Notes: generated from the letters alone by a model not told the origin. Shown: positions 1 to 10,107, numbered from the stretch's first letter. The stretch: DNA of 41,958 nucleotides from Candidatus Termititenax aidoneus (GCA_003864455.1 BGZN01000012.1:1-41958); one strand, 5' to 3'. Program-made: numbers and translations.

Positions 1-1935
1 AACCAGATTGAGCGACACGCCGCCGTTTACAAGATCGACGTAGGTGTTCCCGCCGTATTCCACCCCGCCAGCAACGCTGGCCACACTCCCGCTGGGCAAT
101 GCCGTGTCCAGATAGATCGTGTCGCTATATACCGCGCTGGTATTGCCGGAACCATCTTTGTATTGAACATTGACCGTATTTAGACCATCGTTAGTAAATG
201 TTGTCGCGCTGGTACTGGTCGCGCCGGAAATAGTCAGCCAGGCGCTGCCATTGATACTGACGCCGTTGACGCCGCTCTGCCCTGCCGTGCCATTTGTGCT
301 GTCGGCATAAGCTAAGGCCAGAGACACCGCATTTTTGGAAGTGTACTGCGCGCCGGAGTTGATAATAACCGAGCCGTTGGGTGAGGTGCGGTCGAGAGTC
401 TTAATAGTATAAGCCTCCGGACTCCATTCTGATATATTTCCGGCGGCGTCCTGAGCCTGTACTCTGGCCGTAATATCCTGCCGGTCGCCAAAAGGAGCAA
501 CAGCGCGAATGGCATTATAGCTAACCCAGTCAACATTGGTTACCAATCTAGAACCGCTAAAATCATATTTGATAGGCGAAGCATGGTCAGCCCGCAATGG
601 CCAGTCATAGGCAGCATTGACAGTGAGTACCTGTGTGTCTCCGCTGTTTGCGCCTCCATCTATCCATTTCAGGAACGGCATACCAGGTATCCACGGCGCG
701 ACATAGTCGGCAGGACGATTATAATATACCGTGCCGTTTTCACCATCGCTCGTATTCCACCAGAGCATGTCAGGACGGTCGTCGCGCACATCGGCCACCA
801 TGTGGGAGAACAACGCCGGCTCGCCAGCGCCGGACACGTTTTTGATCAGCGAATCGGTAGTCCAGACCTTAGGCGCGCGCTGGCTGATCTGTAATATCTC
901 ATAATTAGCGCCATTGCCGGAAACGAACTGAATGACCGGAATATTGGCGGTAGTAAAACCGATGTGCGGAGAATAAATTTTCGACGCTAATATTTCGGGA
1001 AACCAATAGTCGGGAGAGTATTTATCGAGATTGGCATCATATTTTTGATAATTTAATCTATTTAGAGTCTGACAAGGGACGGACGTATACACGACATACA
1101 AATTACCGCTAGCATCATAAGCTGCGCTGCCGTACTGGACGCCATTGATAGTTACTGCCTGCCAATTTCCTGCGGCGGTGCGGCGGTGCACAGCGGTATA
1201 GCAGTAACTATCATACATTAATTGGGGAGGAGTTGAATCAATCCAAGCATAATTAAAAACAAAAGCCACGTCATCACTCGGACTTATAGCAAGCTGTAAG
1301 TGAGTGGCAGTTTGCGTTGGCGAAGCGAGAAGAAAGCTGTGTGTCGTTTCTTCTGTTTTGGTTAAAGTCCCGCCCGAAATATTACAGCGCCAGAAGCGCG
1401 GGATTCCATCATACGTATAAGTAGACGCTATATATATGTTATTCTGGCTATCCACTGCAATGTCAGTATAGAAAAAGTACTCGGAACCGCTATCTAAAGT
1501 ATAGCTGCTAGCGCTAATACTATCTATGTCAACATCGTCAAAAACGATAAGCTCTAAACTCAGCAAACTACTCGAGGCTTTGCTATAGACAATATAAACC
1601 TTACCGTTACGAACCGCTATTGACGGATCTGCCATAGCGAAAGTTGTTCCAACCCCTGAATTATTTATAGCCGTGGTAAGTATTTTAGTTTTCCAGTTAA
1701 CTCCGTCCGTTGACCTGGCATAAACGAGATGATAATTAGGAGGGGATGCTGTCTTGTCGACATTGACAAAAACCGCCTGAAGCGCACTATCGGATCGCGC
1801 CAATTTATGTCCGCCGTCAAAGGAATAAGCGTTAAATATATTTTCATTAGAAAAATAGGTTATATTGGAAGAAATAACAACACTCGCATTGATAGAGCAA
1901 GACAAAATAATTAGTATCCAGATTTTTTTCAACAT
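1..1935 (-). CDS. Secreted beta-rich surface protein with sialidase-like N-terminal part and Ig-like repeats (C-terminus beyond window)
   Basis: The frame is open without a stop from an ATG at 1935 to the left edge (645 codons), so the 3' end is missing. A GGAG at 1945-1948 supports this start over the in-frame ATG at 1950. The N-terminus is a classical signal peptide: MLKK, then a hydrophobic stretch ending near SINA. The next ~380 residues carry blocks such as YARSTDGVNWK, DPSIAVRNGKVYIVYSK and YTDIAVDSQNNIYIAS, which resemble BNR/sialidase-type propeller repeats; this is pattern resemblance only. Residues ~470-645 read as Ig-like domains of the 'SGVNGVSINGSAW...FTNDGLNTVNVQYKDGSGN' type seen in repetitive surface proteins. 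It starts 16 nt after the stop of the 2211-residue gene, so the two are probably co-transcribed. No enzymatic activity can be claimed. Confidence 0.8.
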   Translation of the reverse strand, partial: MLKKIWILIILSCSINASVVISSNITYFSNENIFNAYSFDGGHKLARSDSALQAVFVNVDKTASPPNYHLVYARSTDGVNWKTKILTTAINNSGVGTTFAMADPSIAVRNGKVYIVYSKASSSLLSLELIVFDDVDIDSISASSYTLDSGSEYFFYTDIAVDSQNNIYIASTYTYDGIPRFWRCNISGGTLTKTEETTHSFLLASPTQTATHLQLAISPSDDVAFVFNYAWIDSTPPQLMYDSYCYTAVHRRTAAGNWQAVTINGVQYGSAAYDASGNLYVVYTSVPCQTLNRLNYQKYDANLDKYSPDYWFPEILASKIYSPHIGFTTANIPVIQFVSGNGANYEILQISQRAPKVWTTDSLIKNVSGAGEPALFSHMVADVRDDRPDMLWWNTSDGENGTVYYNRPADYVAPWIPGMPFLKWIDGGANSGDTQVLTVNAAYDWPLRADHASPIKYDFSGSRLVTNVDWVSYNAIRAVAPFGDRQDITARVQAQDAAGNISEWSPEAYTIKTLDRTSPNGSVIINSGAQYTSKNAVSLALAYADSTNGTAGQSGVNGVSINGSAWLTISGATSTSATTFTNDGLNTVNVQYKDGSGNTSAVYSDTIYLDTALPSGSVASVAGGVEYGGNTYVDLVNGGVSLNLV

Positions 1936-1951
1936 TTTAATTATCTCCATA

Positions 1952-4900
1952 CTACTTCAGTGAAATGTCAACCATTAAGCTAGCTTCAAGAGGATCATTA
2001 CTGCCCCGGTCCCTCATATTAAGCCCCAACGACACAAATTCGCTTAGGCCTACCTTTGCCCCCCCAAACCAGCCAATATCCATATCATTACTTCCAGTTC
2101 TTTGGCCGATAAGACCTCCGAAAATGCCGAATCTTTCAAAAAGGGTGAGTTGGGCTTGCGTACTAAAACCACTTATGGAGCCAGGCCACCAGTTCAATGT
2201 GCCCTGTACGTTTGCTTCGAACCATTCACCATCGTAGGTGAAACTTCCTCCGCTGGATAGTTTAAAGGGATAGTCAGATCCAGGGTTATGTTTTACGCCC
2301 TGCCGAAAGAATAGGTCAATTTTATCATTTATTTGCCGGCCAAATGTAACGCCAGCGCCGTAATTTCCGGATACTGCATGCTCCCAGCCAGATGTAGTTG
2401 GCCCCAAAGTAGAACTTTCCTGCTGAAATTTATTGGATAATGAGATTCCACCAAATAAGTCATAACCGAAGTAAAACCCCCCATTCTCTAGACCAAAAAA
2501 TTGATTCCAGCTGGCAATAAAATCATTTCCTATCGTAACATCATCTAAAACATGTTGGTTTTCTACCTCTTCATAAACGATCTGCGTTCTTTGTTCTGTG
2601 GCGCTGACATCTGATGAAAATTGCGCGGCAAAACTTTTTCTTACACTTTCTATTCCTGTGCCGTCCGGCTCAGAAAATGTAAATGTACTATTATCTGGCA
2701 CAGTTGCCGGAGTCAGCGTATTGGTTGTGCCAGCTTTAATATCCCAGTTCTCATCCGCAGCCAGATGAACTGAGAGCGGAGAGATGCCTGTTGCTCCCCA
2801 GTCAGGTTCTGCCTGCAGCACAGCGGTCTTGACTGTGGCGGAGCCTCTTATTTCGTATTCAAGATCGTCTGTAAGAGCAAGCACAGGGGAATAAGCGTCG
2901 CCGGCAACTGTTTTTGTTAAGGTATTGGGAACACCTCCCTCAGCAATAGCTGATGTATAACCTGTAGTCACCGATAATGCCTTTACCTCAATATCATTCA
3001 GGTATACCTTTGTCGCGCCTCCTCTGCCTGAATATGTAACAGTAGCGGTATAAACTGTTTCGGATGGCCAGTTATTAGAATTAGAATTAATATCTTTCTT
3101 TTTAGATATCGCTTCGAGCTCTATTACGGAGTCAGGTTTAATAGTACTGAAAAGCCCAGGATAATTATTAAACGGATAATTGTATGATTCTCCGTCTATT
3201 ATTAGTTTTAGAGTAAAATTTTCTTTTATATTCTCAATTATCTCGTTATTAGGTATAAGTGTTTGTACCATAGTGCTAAATAAAGACCTCATATCTTCTT
3301 CTGTAATACTAGCCTGTTGGGGCGACACGGTTACTGTCTGGTTAAAAACCACAGCGTCTCCGACCAGCATCTCAATTGTTACAGGACTCTCGCTCTCATA
3401 TTGAGCCAGGTCTACTGTATATTTTCCTGAAACAGCGTCATATGGAAGGGTTACTTCATTACCGCCGATCAGGAACCGTGTTTCGCCAAAATCCGCGGTG
3501 TTGCCGGTGGTAATATAAAAATACTTTCCATTAGCGCTGAATGATGTGCTGGTTTCCAGTTGTTGGGCTGGTGAGGTTAATTCGTATATTTTAATAGGCT
3601 GGTTATTGCCAAATTCCAAAAACACTTCTTCGTCTTTGCTGGCGCCCTCTAAGTCAATCGAAAAGCTTCCGGTATCCGTGAGTGCGAGTGCTCTAAAGCT
3701 GCCTGTGCCTATCCTGTATCTTATCGGAGACAACCGGTCAATATCGCCTTCAAGCTCAAATTTGCCGCTTAGCGTATTGCCACTGACCGACGGATTGTTG
3801 ATCCATTTGGTGCTTGCCGCCCGCTCTCCGCTAACCGTGACGGACGACAGGCTATAGTCAAGGACGGCTTGTCCGGGCTTGCTGTCGTTATCGTAGGCCA
3901 AGAGTTGTATGTGTGTGCCGGTCTGGACTGTGCCGTGGTCAAATTCAATAAAAAAAGTGTTGTCTGAATTAACTGATACATCAACCAAAGCCCCATTGCC
4001 GATCTGTGCTTTATATCTTACAAATCTGTCTAGATTAGTTCCGGTAATTATGCCGGATAGTCTGTATTTATCTCCGTCATGAACGAGGTTCAGAGAGGAA
4101 GCCGAGGCGCTGGCCGCTCTTGGTCCGCTATCAGTTGGTGTGAAAGGGGCGGTTAAAGGTGAATTATCGGCCAAAATTTGGATCTGCGCGCCATTATAAT
4201 TCGACGGCAGCGAGTAAGAGAATTTATTATTATCAGGATTTATAATCAAAGACTCCGGCGAGTTGTCCCCAATTTTAATATAAAATGAGTCAAACCTCTC
4301 GCTGTCGCCGCTAAAACTTAACTGGCCGCTTAATATGCCCTCCTGAACAGAGCAGGAACTCAAATTAACCTCAGCTGCCTCACAGCGCTCGTCTGCAATT
4401 GTCCCTAAAGTATAACTAAAGAAAGGCTCCTCAGCTCCGTCTATGGTTAGAAGTATTGTTTTGCCGTTTAAATTAGTATTTTTTAAATCTATAGCGTATT
4501 CGGTATCGCTGTTTTTTATTAAAGCCACCTCAGTATTGGTCCCCTGAATAGTTGCGGTAATATTGGTGTAGGGATAGCCGTTACGATTTTGAATTGTGAG
4601 CGGCAGCAAATAATTGTTTCCAATCGTTCCCGCGCTAGCGGAAAGAGAAGCGGCGGCTGGTGTATCGACGCGGGTTACGGTTGTTGTCCAGAAAACTTCG
4701 CCAGAATCCCTGTCTCTGATCGCCAGAACTGCGCCGTTGGGCAACTCGTTTTGATCGAAAGTCCAGACAAGGCTGCCGTCCTCATTTTTGGTTATATTTT
4801 TAGAAGACACCTCTTCTCCTCCTGATGTGATAATAATATTAAACTGGTCAAGATCAGCGTCGCGTATAGTGACAGTGCGTATTCCATTTTCATCCGCCGG

Positions 4901-7900
4901 ATCACTAAGGATTACATTGTTTTTACTCAGGCTGAAAGTCTTATCCTCTCCGGGGCTGATAGTGGCCAACTCCATTTCAGAGCTGTTATTACTAAAGACG
5001 ATCTTGCGTGTTTCTCCATCCTTAGTAGGTATGTCCTGAGCTTTGACAAAAAGTTTAACTGTCGGCATTTTACCTGAAGGCACTGAATATTTGTTCCAGC
5101 AATCCTGCAAAGATATGCCTTCATCTGGCAGCTCCAGCTCATGAGCCAGCACAGTTTCTCCAGCGTCATCGGTATAAAAAATTTTGGCCAGCAGGCGCAA
5201 CTCGCCGGACTCGCCAAATTTAGCTTTGGCTTCCTCTGTAAGGCTAACTATCGGATCGCCGTATTCATTCATATTAAAGTCTTTTTCTACAGGAATGCCC
5301 TCGATATTTTTAGTTGGCATGGGTTTAGTTACGGCAACAACTTCTCTGGTTGTCCAGTCTTGCCTTTGCCACTCTACGCCTGAGGAAATTCCCAAACTTA
5401 GCCTGGCGCCGATTTCTTTAAAATTTAGACTGCCCTGCCAGTCTACTTTTAGATTAACTTTATTTTCTGTTACATCTCCGCGAGAGCCGTCGTTAAATTC
5501 TCGCCATTGATAACCCAACTCCGCGACCAATCTTGAAATAAAAACATCATCAATATTTTTATCCCAGGTAAAGGTTCCTTGTATTTGAAATGTATCAGCA
5601 AAATTTGCATCTGTAGTAAGTTGTCCGGATATTGTATCGGTTGTATTGCCCTCAGTGGTGGTGTTGCTGAATCCTAGGCTAACTCCATAAAGGTTTTTTT
5701 CGATGTCAATTATCCGCACGGTAACGGTTATTTCTTTACCGTCTTTTGTTGTTGTTTTAAATACTTGGGCTATGTTCTTGCCCTCTGGAGCAGCAATACC
5801 ATTATTGGTAAATGATTCATTGCCATTTTCATCAATGGTATGAACAAGAGGGGGTCTCGTATCATTCACGGGCGCCTGTCTCACAGTTATGCTTATAGTC
5901 CCTTTGGCCGCTGCCCCTCCCTGGTCTGTAACTGTATATTCAAATCTGTAAGCATCTGCAGTGTCTTCCCGCGGCGGCAAACCGGATACATGCATCTGCC
6001 ATTTTCCATTTTCATCCTGCTCAAACCGGATATTTTCCTCGGTCAGTCCTTCCGGCAGCTCGCCCAGAGTGAGCGTATGGGTGTCGCCTGGACTGTCTTT
6101 TATATCTAAAGGATATTTTTTTGTTATTTCCTTAGGATCTTCTCCAACTTTTACGGTGTAGGTTTCATTGAGCGCTGGCGCATACGGCGGTATATTGCGG
6201 CCGGGGTCTGGCGGAGCCGCAGGCGCTTCCGGCACTTTTTCGCTGTGGACTATATACGGCGGCATTGACTCCGGAGTTATAGTCAATTCCTCAAATCCCG
6301 CGCATTTATAAGTAGTAAGCGTTGGCGGCAGGTTATTTGCCGGCGGATTGAGCCTGATCTCAAAACTGCTTATTGTGGAACGCTTTTCTTCACCAACAGA
6401 CACCGGCAGAGCAAAGCCACCGCCGGCGCCACTGGGGCATGTTAAACTCACAGTATTATCCTGGCCATCTTTGCCTGTTTGTTTGATCGTTTTTGGGTCT
6501 CCATAAACCGCGACATTACCGTCGGCGTCAGTAATTATTCCGACGTTATTCGTATTTCCTTTGACCGCAAAAATAGTCAGCAACAATTCGTTGTCCTGAC
6601 TAACTAGAGGCTCTCCTTCAAACACTTCCACCATTTTCTCTCTAAGAACCTTTGCCCTGGCCTTGCCGCCCCATTCCGGATTGTTGATCTGGTAAGCGTA
6701 AAGAATGGGACCTAAAACTTTATCGTCATTAAGGAAAGTTTTTATTTTTTCTTCCCAGCCAGAATTTTCTTTTTTATAAGCGGCTAAATATTCTTTCCAG
6801 GTCTTAGAAGGCCTAAAATCATACTTATTGAAAGCATCATCCCAGTTTCTGGGATTACTGATATTACCCTCACTGATTATATAAGCAAGCAAAGCGGCAT
6901 TTTCTTTATCTTCCGTATACAAGCTTATATCTCCATCTTTGCCATCACTTACATTTATGAAAGACACTGGATTTATAGTCATCACAAAATTTTCCTGATT
7001 AGTATTCGCGCGTATAAGCCTTTGGATTTCTAGGGCGGCCCCCTTAACTCTTTTTAATTGCTCCGTGACATAGTCCCCATTTTCCTTAAAAGTGCTTTCA
7101 TACCCTACGTATTTTATAGTGGTTGAACTAATGATCTTAGCTTGTGCTTCGATAGCATCCTTAACAGGTTTAGAAACATTTTTTATTTCTATTCCATTTA
7201 TCCTAAGCGTATATACGTTGGCAACAGGCTGGAATAGCTTATCAAGACTTGGGATATTGGCTGTGGCTGTGGGGTCAATGGCTTGGGCAGCCGCAACATA
7301 GGCCGTATATAAATTACGTAACTGTGTTTCGTTCTCAGCGATCTCAGCCGCACTCGCTCCGTTTGGGAATTTTTGTTTAAAAGCGGCTATCTCCGTATCA
7401 AAGTCAGATTTCGCCTGATTAAAGGCCGTTTGTAAAGCGTTGCGGCGGCTTTCTTCGTTTTCATAATCCGCATTGGGTATCGTGGACACACTGAATATTG
7501 TGTCTGCTTCCGGGAGGCTTAGAGCGTATTTGTTTTTAAAATCGTGTCCAGTGAAGTAGCTGTAAAAATCCATATATATTCTACGCGCGTTTTCATAATT
7601 TTCTTTATTGGGGGTGTCTTGAAAAGTTTTTATAGCATTCCTTACGCTGTTCTGCTTGGTTTGGAACTCTCTTAATTCTCCCTCAGCGGCGGCCTTGTCA
7701 GTATTCTCAAGCATCAGTGTTTCCAGGGTCAGCGTTTTAATCTCCGGGTTTTCTGGATCATAGGCTTGCATAGCGGTTATATAGCTGTCATAAGATTCTT
7801 TTACCTCATTCAGATCAGGATCTGATTTCCCGAGCGCCTTGAGCAAATTTTCGCGCGCCGTCAGAACATCTTTTAGTTGGTCCAGTTTAGCTATGTAATC

Positions 7901-8587
7901 ATGAATCTCCACTGCGTTTGCTCCGTTAGCTAAATCTGGCTGATAGGTTTCGAGCACCTCGAGAAAATGTTCATTAGTTTCAACCGCCTTAGCTATACCG
8001 GCGCCATTAGCCAGTTCAGCGCTGCAGCGGTCAGCATTTGTTTTGGCAGCTTCCAATAAGGAGTAATTCACTTTCGCTTGTTCACTCGAATCACTAGTTC
8101 CTATATGCAAATTAGCCCAATTTTCGTTTTCACCAATTCCGCCGTCATGAGGTTCAGAAACCTTTTGTGCCGTGTTTTCAGGACTAGAGTCTTTTCCGGA
8201 GAGGTTGGCAACTGCCGTACGATAGCGTTCGACTTCTGTCATCCATTCAGGATTGTTTTTGATTTCTGTCGCTAATTCTTGCAGCTTCTTATCTTTACTG
8301 GACTCTGCATTTTTTAGAATTTCAAGTAACACAAAGCGCATAATCACTTTAGTATCCTGGGTGGACGGATCTCGCAGACAAGCGTCTATAAAGTTCGCGC
8401 GCTGCAGGGGTTTATTTCTCATCAGCATATCCTGGATCACGCTCTGCCGGTTATCTTTATTATGCTTCCAGAATTCCTGATCTTCCCCAAAAGCCTGAAA
8501 TTCTTCTGGATTGAGCTTGCCGTCTTTATTTTTGTCAAAACGGAACTGTGTCAGGGGGTGCCCCAAACCAAATTTTAGGCTGTCCAT
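1952..8587 (-). CDS. Giant multidomain protein: EF-hand, helical region, cadherin/Ig-like repeats, C-terminal barrel-like domain
   Basis: The protein has 2211 residues. A good AAGGAG ribosome site 8 nt upstream fixes the start, and no signal peptide is present. Residues 18-29 (DKNKDGKLNPEE) form a canonical EF-hand calcium loop. Residues ~100-640 are mostly helical, with recurring 'NGA-A-EI' helix starts. Residues ~790-900 resemble a cadherin-like fold (YEVTDQGG-type end, seen here as FEYTVTDQGGAAAKG). Five tandem ~80-residue Ig-like repeats follow (~1312-1756). The last ~190 residues alternate short hydrophobic/aromatic strands (GGFYFGYDLFGGISLS, DIGWFGGAKVGLSEF) and end in MVDISLK, as in an outer-membrane barrel but without a terminal aromatic. 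Neighbour: the secreted gene at 1935, downstream. It is inferred to be a surface protein. An export route is not visible, and the family is not recognised. Confidence 0.85.
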   Translation of the reverse strand: MDSLKFGLGHPLTQFRFDKNKDGKLNPEEFQAFGEDQEFWKHNKDNRQSVIQDMLMRNKPLQRANFIDACLRDPSTQDTKVIMRFVLLEILKNAESSKDKKLQELATEIKNNPEWMTEVERYRTAVANLSGKDSSPENTAQKVSEPHDGGIGENENWANLHIGTSDSSEQAKVNYSLLEAAKTNADRCSAELANGAGIAKAVETNEHFLEVLETYQPDLANGANAVEIHDYIAKLDQLKDVLTARENLLKALGKSDPDLNEVKESYDSYITAMQAYDPENPEIKTLTLETLMLENTDKAAAEGELREFQTKQNSVRNAIKTFQDTPNKENYENARRIYMDFYSYFTGHDFKNKYALSLPEADTIFSVSTIPNADYENEESRRNALQTAFNQAKSDFDTEIAAFKQKFPNGASAAEIAENETQLRNLYTAYVAAAQAIDPTATANIPSLDKLFQPVANVYTLRINGIEIKNVSKPVKDAIEAQAKIISSTTIKYVGYESTFKENGDYVTEQLKRVKGAALEIQRLIRANTNQENFVMTINPVSFINVSDGKDGDISLYTEDKENAALLAYIISEGNISNPRNWDDAFNKYDFRPSKTWKEYLAAYKKENSGWEEKIKTFLNDDKVLGPILYAYQINNPEWGGKARAKVLREKMVEVFEGEPLVSQDNELLLTIFAVKGNTNNVGIITDADGNVAVYGDPKTIKQTGKDGQDNTVSLTCPSGAGGGFALPVSVGEEKRSTISSFEIRLNPPANNLPPTLTTYKCAGFEELTITPESMPPYIVHSEKVPEAPAAPPDPGRNIPPYAPALNETYTVKVGEDPKEITKKYPLDIKDSPGDTHTLTLGELPEGLTEENIRFEQDENGKWQMHVSGLPPREDTADAYRFEYTVTDQGGAAAKGTISITVRQAPVNDTRPPLVHTIDENGNESFTNNGIAAPEGKNIAQVFKTTTKDGKEITVTVRIIDIEKNLYGVSLGFSNTTTEGNTTDTISGQLTTDANFADTFQIQGTFTWDKNIDDVFISRLVAELGYQWREFNDGSRGDVTENKVNLKVDWQGSLNFKEIGARLSLGISSGVEWQRQDWTTREVVAVTKPMPTKNIEGIPVEKDFNMNEYGDPIVSLTEEAKAKFGESGELRLLAKIFYTDDAGETVLAHELELPDEGISLQDCWNKYSVPSGKMPTVKLFVKAQDIPTKDGETRKIVFSNNSSEMELATISPGEDKTFSLSKNNVILSDPADENGIRTVTIRDADLDQFNIIITSGGEEVSSKNITKNEDGSLVWTFDQNELPNGAVLAIRDRDSGEVFWTTTVTRVDTPAAASLSASAGTIGNNYLLPLTIQNRNGYPYTNITATIQGTNTEVALIKNSDTEYAIDLKNTNLNGKTILLTIDGAEEPFFSYTLGTIADERCEAAEVNLSSCSVQEGILSGQLSFSGDSERFDSFYIKIGDNSPESLIINPDNNKFSYSLPSNYNGAQIQILADNSPLTAPFTPTDSGPRAASASASSLNLVHDGDKYRLSGIITGTNLDRFVRYKAQIGNGALVDVSVNSDNTFFIEFDHGTVQTGTHIQLLAYDNDSKPGQAVLDYSLSSVTVSGERAASTKWINNPSVSGNTLSGKFELEGDIDRLSPIRYRIGTGSFRALALTDTGSFSIDLEGASKDEEVFLEFGNNQPIKIYELTSPAQQLETSTSFSANGKYFYITTGNTADFGETRFLIGGNEVTLPYDAVSGKYTVDLAQYESESPVTIEMLVGDAVVFNQTVTVSPQQASITEEDMRSLFSTMVQTLIPNNEIIENIKENFTLKLIIDGESYNYPFNNYPGLFSTIKPDSVIELEAISKKKDINSNSNNWPSETVYTATVTYSGRGGATKVYLNDIEVKALSVTTGYTSAIAEGGVPNTLTKTVAGDAYSPVLALTDDLEYEIRGSATVKTAVLQAEPDWGATGISPLSVHLAADENWDIKAGTTNTLTPATVPDNSTFTFSEPDGTGIESVRKSFAAQFSSDVSATEQRTQIVYEEVENQHVLDDVTIGNDFIASWNQFFGLENGGFYFGYDLFGGISLSNKFQQESSTLGPTTSGWEHAVSGNYGAGVTFGRQINDKIDLFFRQGVKHNPGSDYPFKLSSGGSFTYDGEWFEANVQGTLNWWPGSISGFSTQAQLTLFERFGIFGGLIGQRTGSNDMDIGWFGGAKVGLSEFVSLGLNMRDRGSNDPLEASLMVDISLK
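3320..4650 (-). repeat. Five tandem Ig-like protein repeats (~240 bp each) inside the 2211-residue gene
   Basis: The encoded segments share the pattern 'G..LSG.....G..DR......IG......L......F.I.L'. Examples are EGILSGQLSFSGDSERF, YRLSGIITGTNLDRF and NTLSGKFELEGDIDRL. The three central copies (roughly 3570-4370) are clearest. The first and last are more diverged. DNA identity is low, so these are old duplications. Confidence 0.6.
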
Positions 8588-8815
8588 AAATAACTCCTTT
8601 TAATGTAAGCTTGCTGACAGCTAACCTATACCCAGTTTTTAAGTTTTTATGCCTGCGGAGTTTTAGGATTTTGGCCAGTTAATTGACCAGCGATTTTTTT
8701 GCAATCAATTGACGTTTCTTACGATTAGAAATACAGCCAAGCGTATGCGTTTTGGGAACAACAAAAATTGAACTGGATTTTAGGATTGTTTTATATTATA
8801 ACTTTAAGGAACAGC
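8588..8815. promoter_or_regulatory. Divergent intergenic region with an imperfect palindrome at 8672-8689
   Basis: This gap separates the minus-strand giant gene from the plus-strand lipoprotein gene. The only structure I see is an 18-bp imperfect palindrome at 8672-8689 (TGGCCAGTTAATTGACCA, 15 of 18 positions symmetric), which could be an operator. For the plus gene, TTGAAC at 8768-8773 with TATATT at 8792-8797 is a possible promoter, but its start site would fall almost on the ribosome site. No convincing promoter was found for the minus gene. Confidence 0.3.
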
Positions 8816-9736
8816 ATGTTTATTAATTCTAAAAATATTAGCACAATTGAATTATTGCCTAAAAGAATATCCGTCCAGAGGAAAGCTCAGGCGTGTCTGC
8901 TTGGTTTAGCATTATTGTTTGGCGCCGGGAGTTGCGCTGATCCTATCCAACAAATTAATCTCGAGGATTTGATTGGAATTGACGAAGAGGACATTGATGA
9001 CGAGACCGCTTGGTATGCAGAAAACAGCGAAGTCTATTCTCCGGAGGAATTACAAATCTGCCGGGAAACCAAAGCACAATTAGCGGCGCTGGGCATTAAT
9101 TCTTTAAATCGCTTCAAGACTCTAAGTGAAGCGCAATATATTGTCAGGCAGCGCCAGCGGCTGGGAAACAACGCTTTGGACAGCTCCAAACCAATTACCG
9201 TGGTTTTATATGCGGAACATGATCCCAACGGCGCTTTTTCCTGGAAATGGAACAGTCTGGGTCCTATTCTAGCCAAAGCCAATCAGCAAGTTTTGTTTTT
9301 TGAGGTGCGCAATGACACAGAGTGCAAAGCGGCTTTGCGTTTATTAAACGATAAACTGCCGGTTGGCCAAGAGCTAGTGCTGATTCTGGGCGGGCATGGC
9401 CAACAGGACTATTTAACCTGGTCAATGCCGCGCTCTGTAATTGAGCTTGATCCGTTAGATTACACAGATCCAGGATTCAAACAATTAGTGCAAACTTTGA
9501 ATATCAAACTGGCAATTTTTGAGAGCTGCAAAGCCGGCCTGGGCAGCGGCGCTGAAGCTAATCAAGCCAATAGACTTGCTGAACTGATCCGCATCGGCGG
9601 ACAGGTGATCGCTCCGCTTATTTCTATATATAGGGCTGCCTATGTCTATGACGACGCCGAAAAAATAATCGACGTTGTCTATGACCGCGGCGAAGCCGGC
9701 ATTACTTATCGGGCAGAAGGGAAATACCGGGAGTGA
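8816..9736 (+). CDS. Caspase-fold (clan CD peptidase-like) lipoprotein
   Basis: The protein has 306 residues. An AAGGA 5 nt before ATG 8816 favours this start over the upstream in-frame TTG at 8768. A basic n-region, a hydrophobic stretch (CLLGLALLFGAGS) and Cys40 suggest a lipobox, although its -3 residue is Ala rather than Leu. Two blocks match the catalytic layout of clan CD proteases (caspase/C14, C25, clostripain). One is VLILGGHGQQ with His194, a hydrophobic strand ending in His-Gly. The other is KLAIFESCKAG with Cys238, a strand ending in the nucleophile 44 residues later. A preceding strand, ITVVLYAEHD, fits beta-1. It is inferred to be a lipid-anchored envelope protease or pseudoprotease; substrate unknown. 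It is monocistronic as far as I can see. A CHAT-like relative is an alternative reading of the same fold. Confidence 0.6.
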   Translation: MFINSKNISTIELLPKRISVQRKAQACLLGLALLFGAGSCADPIQQINLEDLIGIDEEDIDDETAWYAENSEVYSPEELQICRETKAQLAALGINSLNRFKTLSEAQYIVRQRQRLGNNALDSSKPITVVLYAEHDPNGAFSWKWNSLGPILAKANQQVLFFEVRNDTECKAALRLLNDKLPVGQELVLILGGHGQQDYLTWSMPRSVIELDPLDYTDPGFKQLVQTLNIKLAIFESCKAGLGSGAEANQANRLAELIRIGGQVIAPLISIYRAAYVYDDAEKIIDVVYDRGEAGITYRAEGKYRE

Positions 9737-9783
9737 ACGCCGCCCTATTTTTTCGTCTCATAATTTGTTAAAATTTGAATACT

Positions 9784-10107
9784 ATGAAAAAAACTGTTCG
9801 GCAAGAAATTGACACTATAAAAAATATCATTGTACAGACGATTCCCGTCGAGCAAATATATTTATTTGGCTCTTATGCCTATGGGACGCCCAATCAGGAT
9901 TCCGATTTGGATTTTTATGTGGTGATGCGTGACGATGCGCCGTATCGTCAATTAGATGCTATGCGAATGATAGGCACAGCGCTCTGGAACTATAAATCAA
10001 TGCCGACAGATATTTTGGTTAATAAAAGATCGAGGTTTCAAGATAGAGCGGCTGCCCCAACTCTGGAGCAGGAAGTGCTGGAAAAAGGGAAATTAATATA
10101 TGGATGA
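9784..10107 (+). CDS. MNT-type nucleotidyltransferase (antitoxin side of a HEPN/MNT pair)
   Basis: The protein has 107 residues. It carries the minimal nucleotidyltransferase signature GSYAYG (Gly29-Ser30) followed by SDLDFYVV with metal-binding Asp41 and Asp43. In characterised HEPN/MNT pairs the MNT protein neutralises the HEPN ribonuclease, in some cases by AMPylating it. The reading frame overlaps the next gene by 8 nt, so the two are translationally coupled. ATG 9784 is chosen over TTG 9775 because the fold begins just after it. There is no Shine-Dalgarno. A TAAAAT at 9769-9774 lies 9 nt upstream, possibly a leaderless start, though the spacing is long. Confidence 0.88.
   Translation: MKKTVRQEIDTIKNIIVQTIPVEQIYLFGSYAYGTPNQDSDLDFYVVMRDDAPYRQLDAMRMIGTALWNYKSMPTDILVNKRSRFQDRAAAPTLEQEVLEKGKLIYG

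Noticed and set aside
583-894. Plus-strand open frame of ~100 codons
   Set aside because: The minus strand is open without interruption from 1935 to 1 with signal peptide and coherent domains; the plus frame is its shadow.
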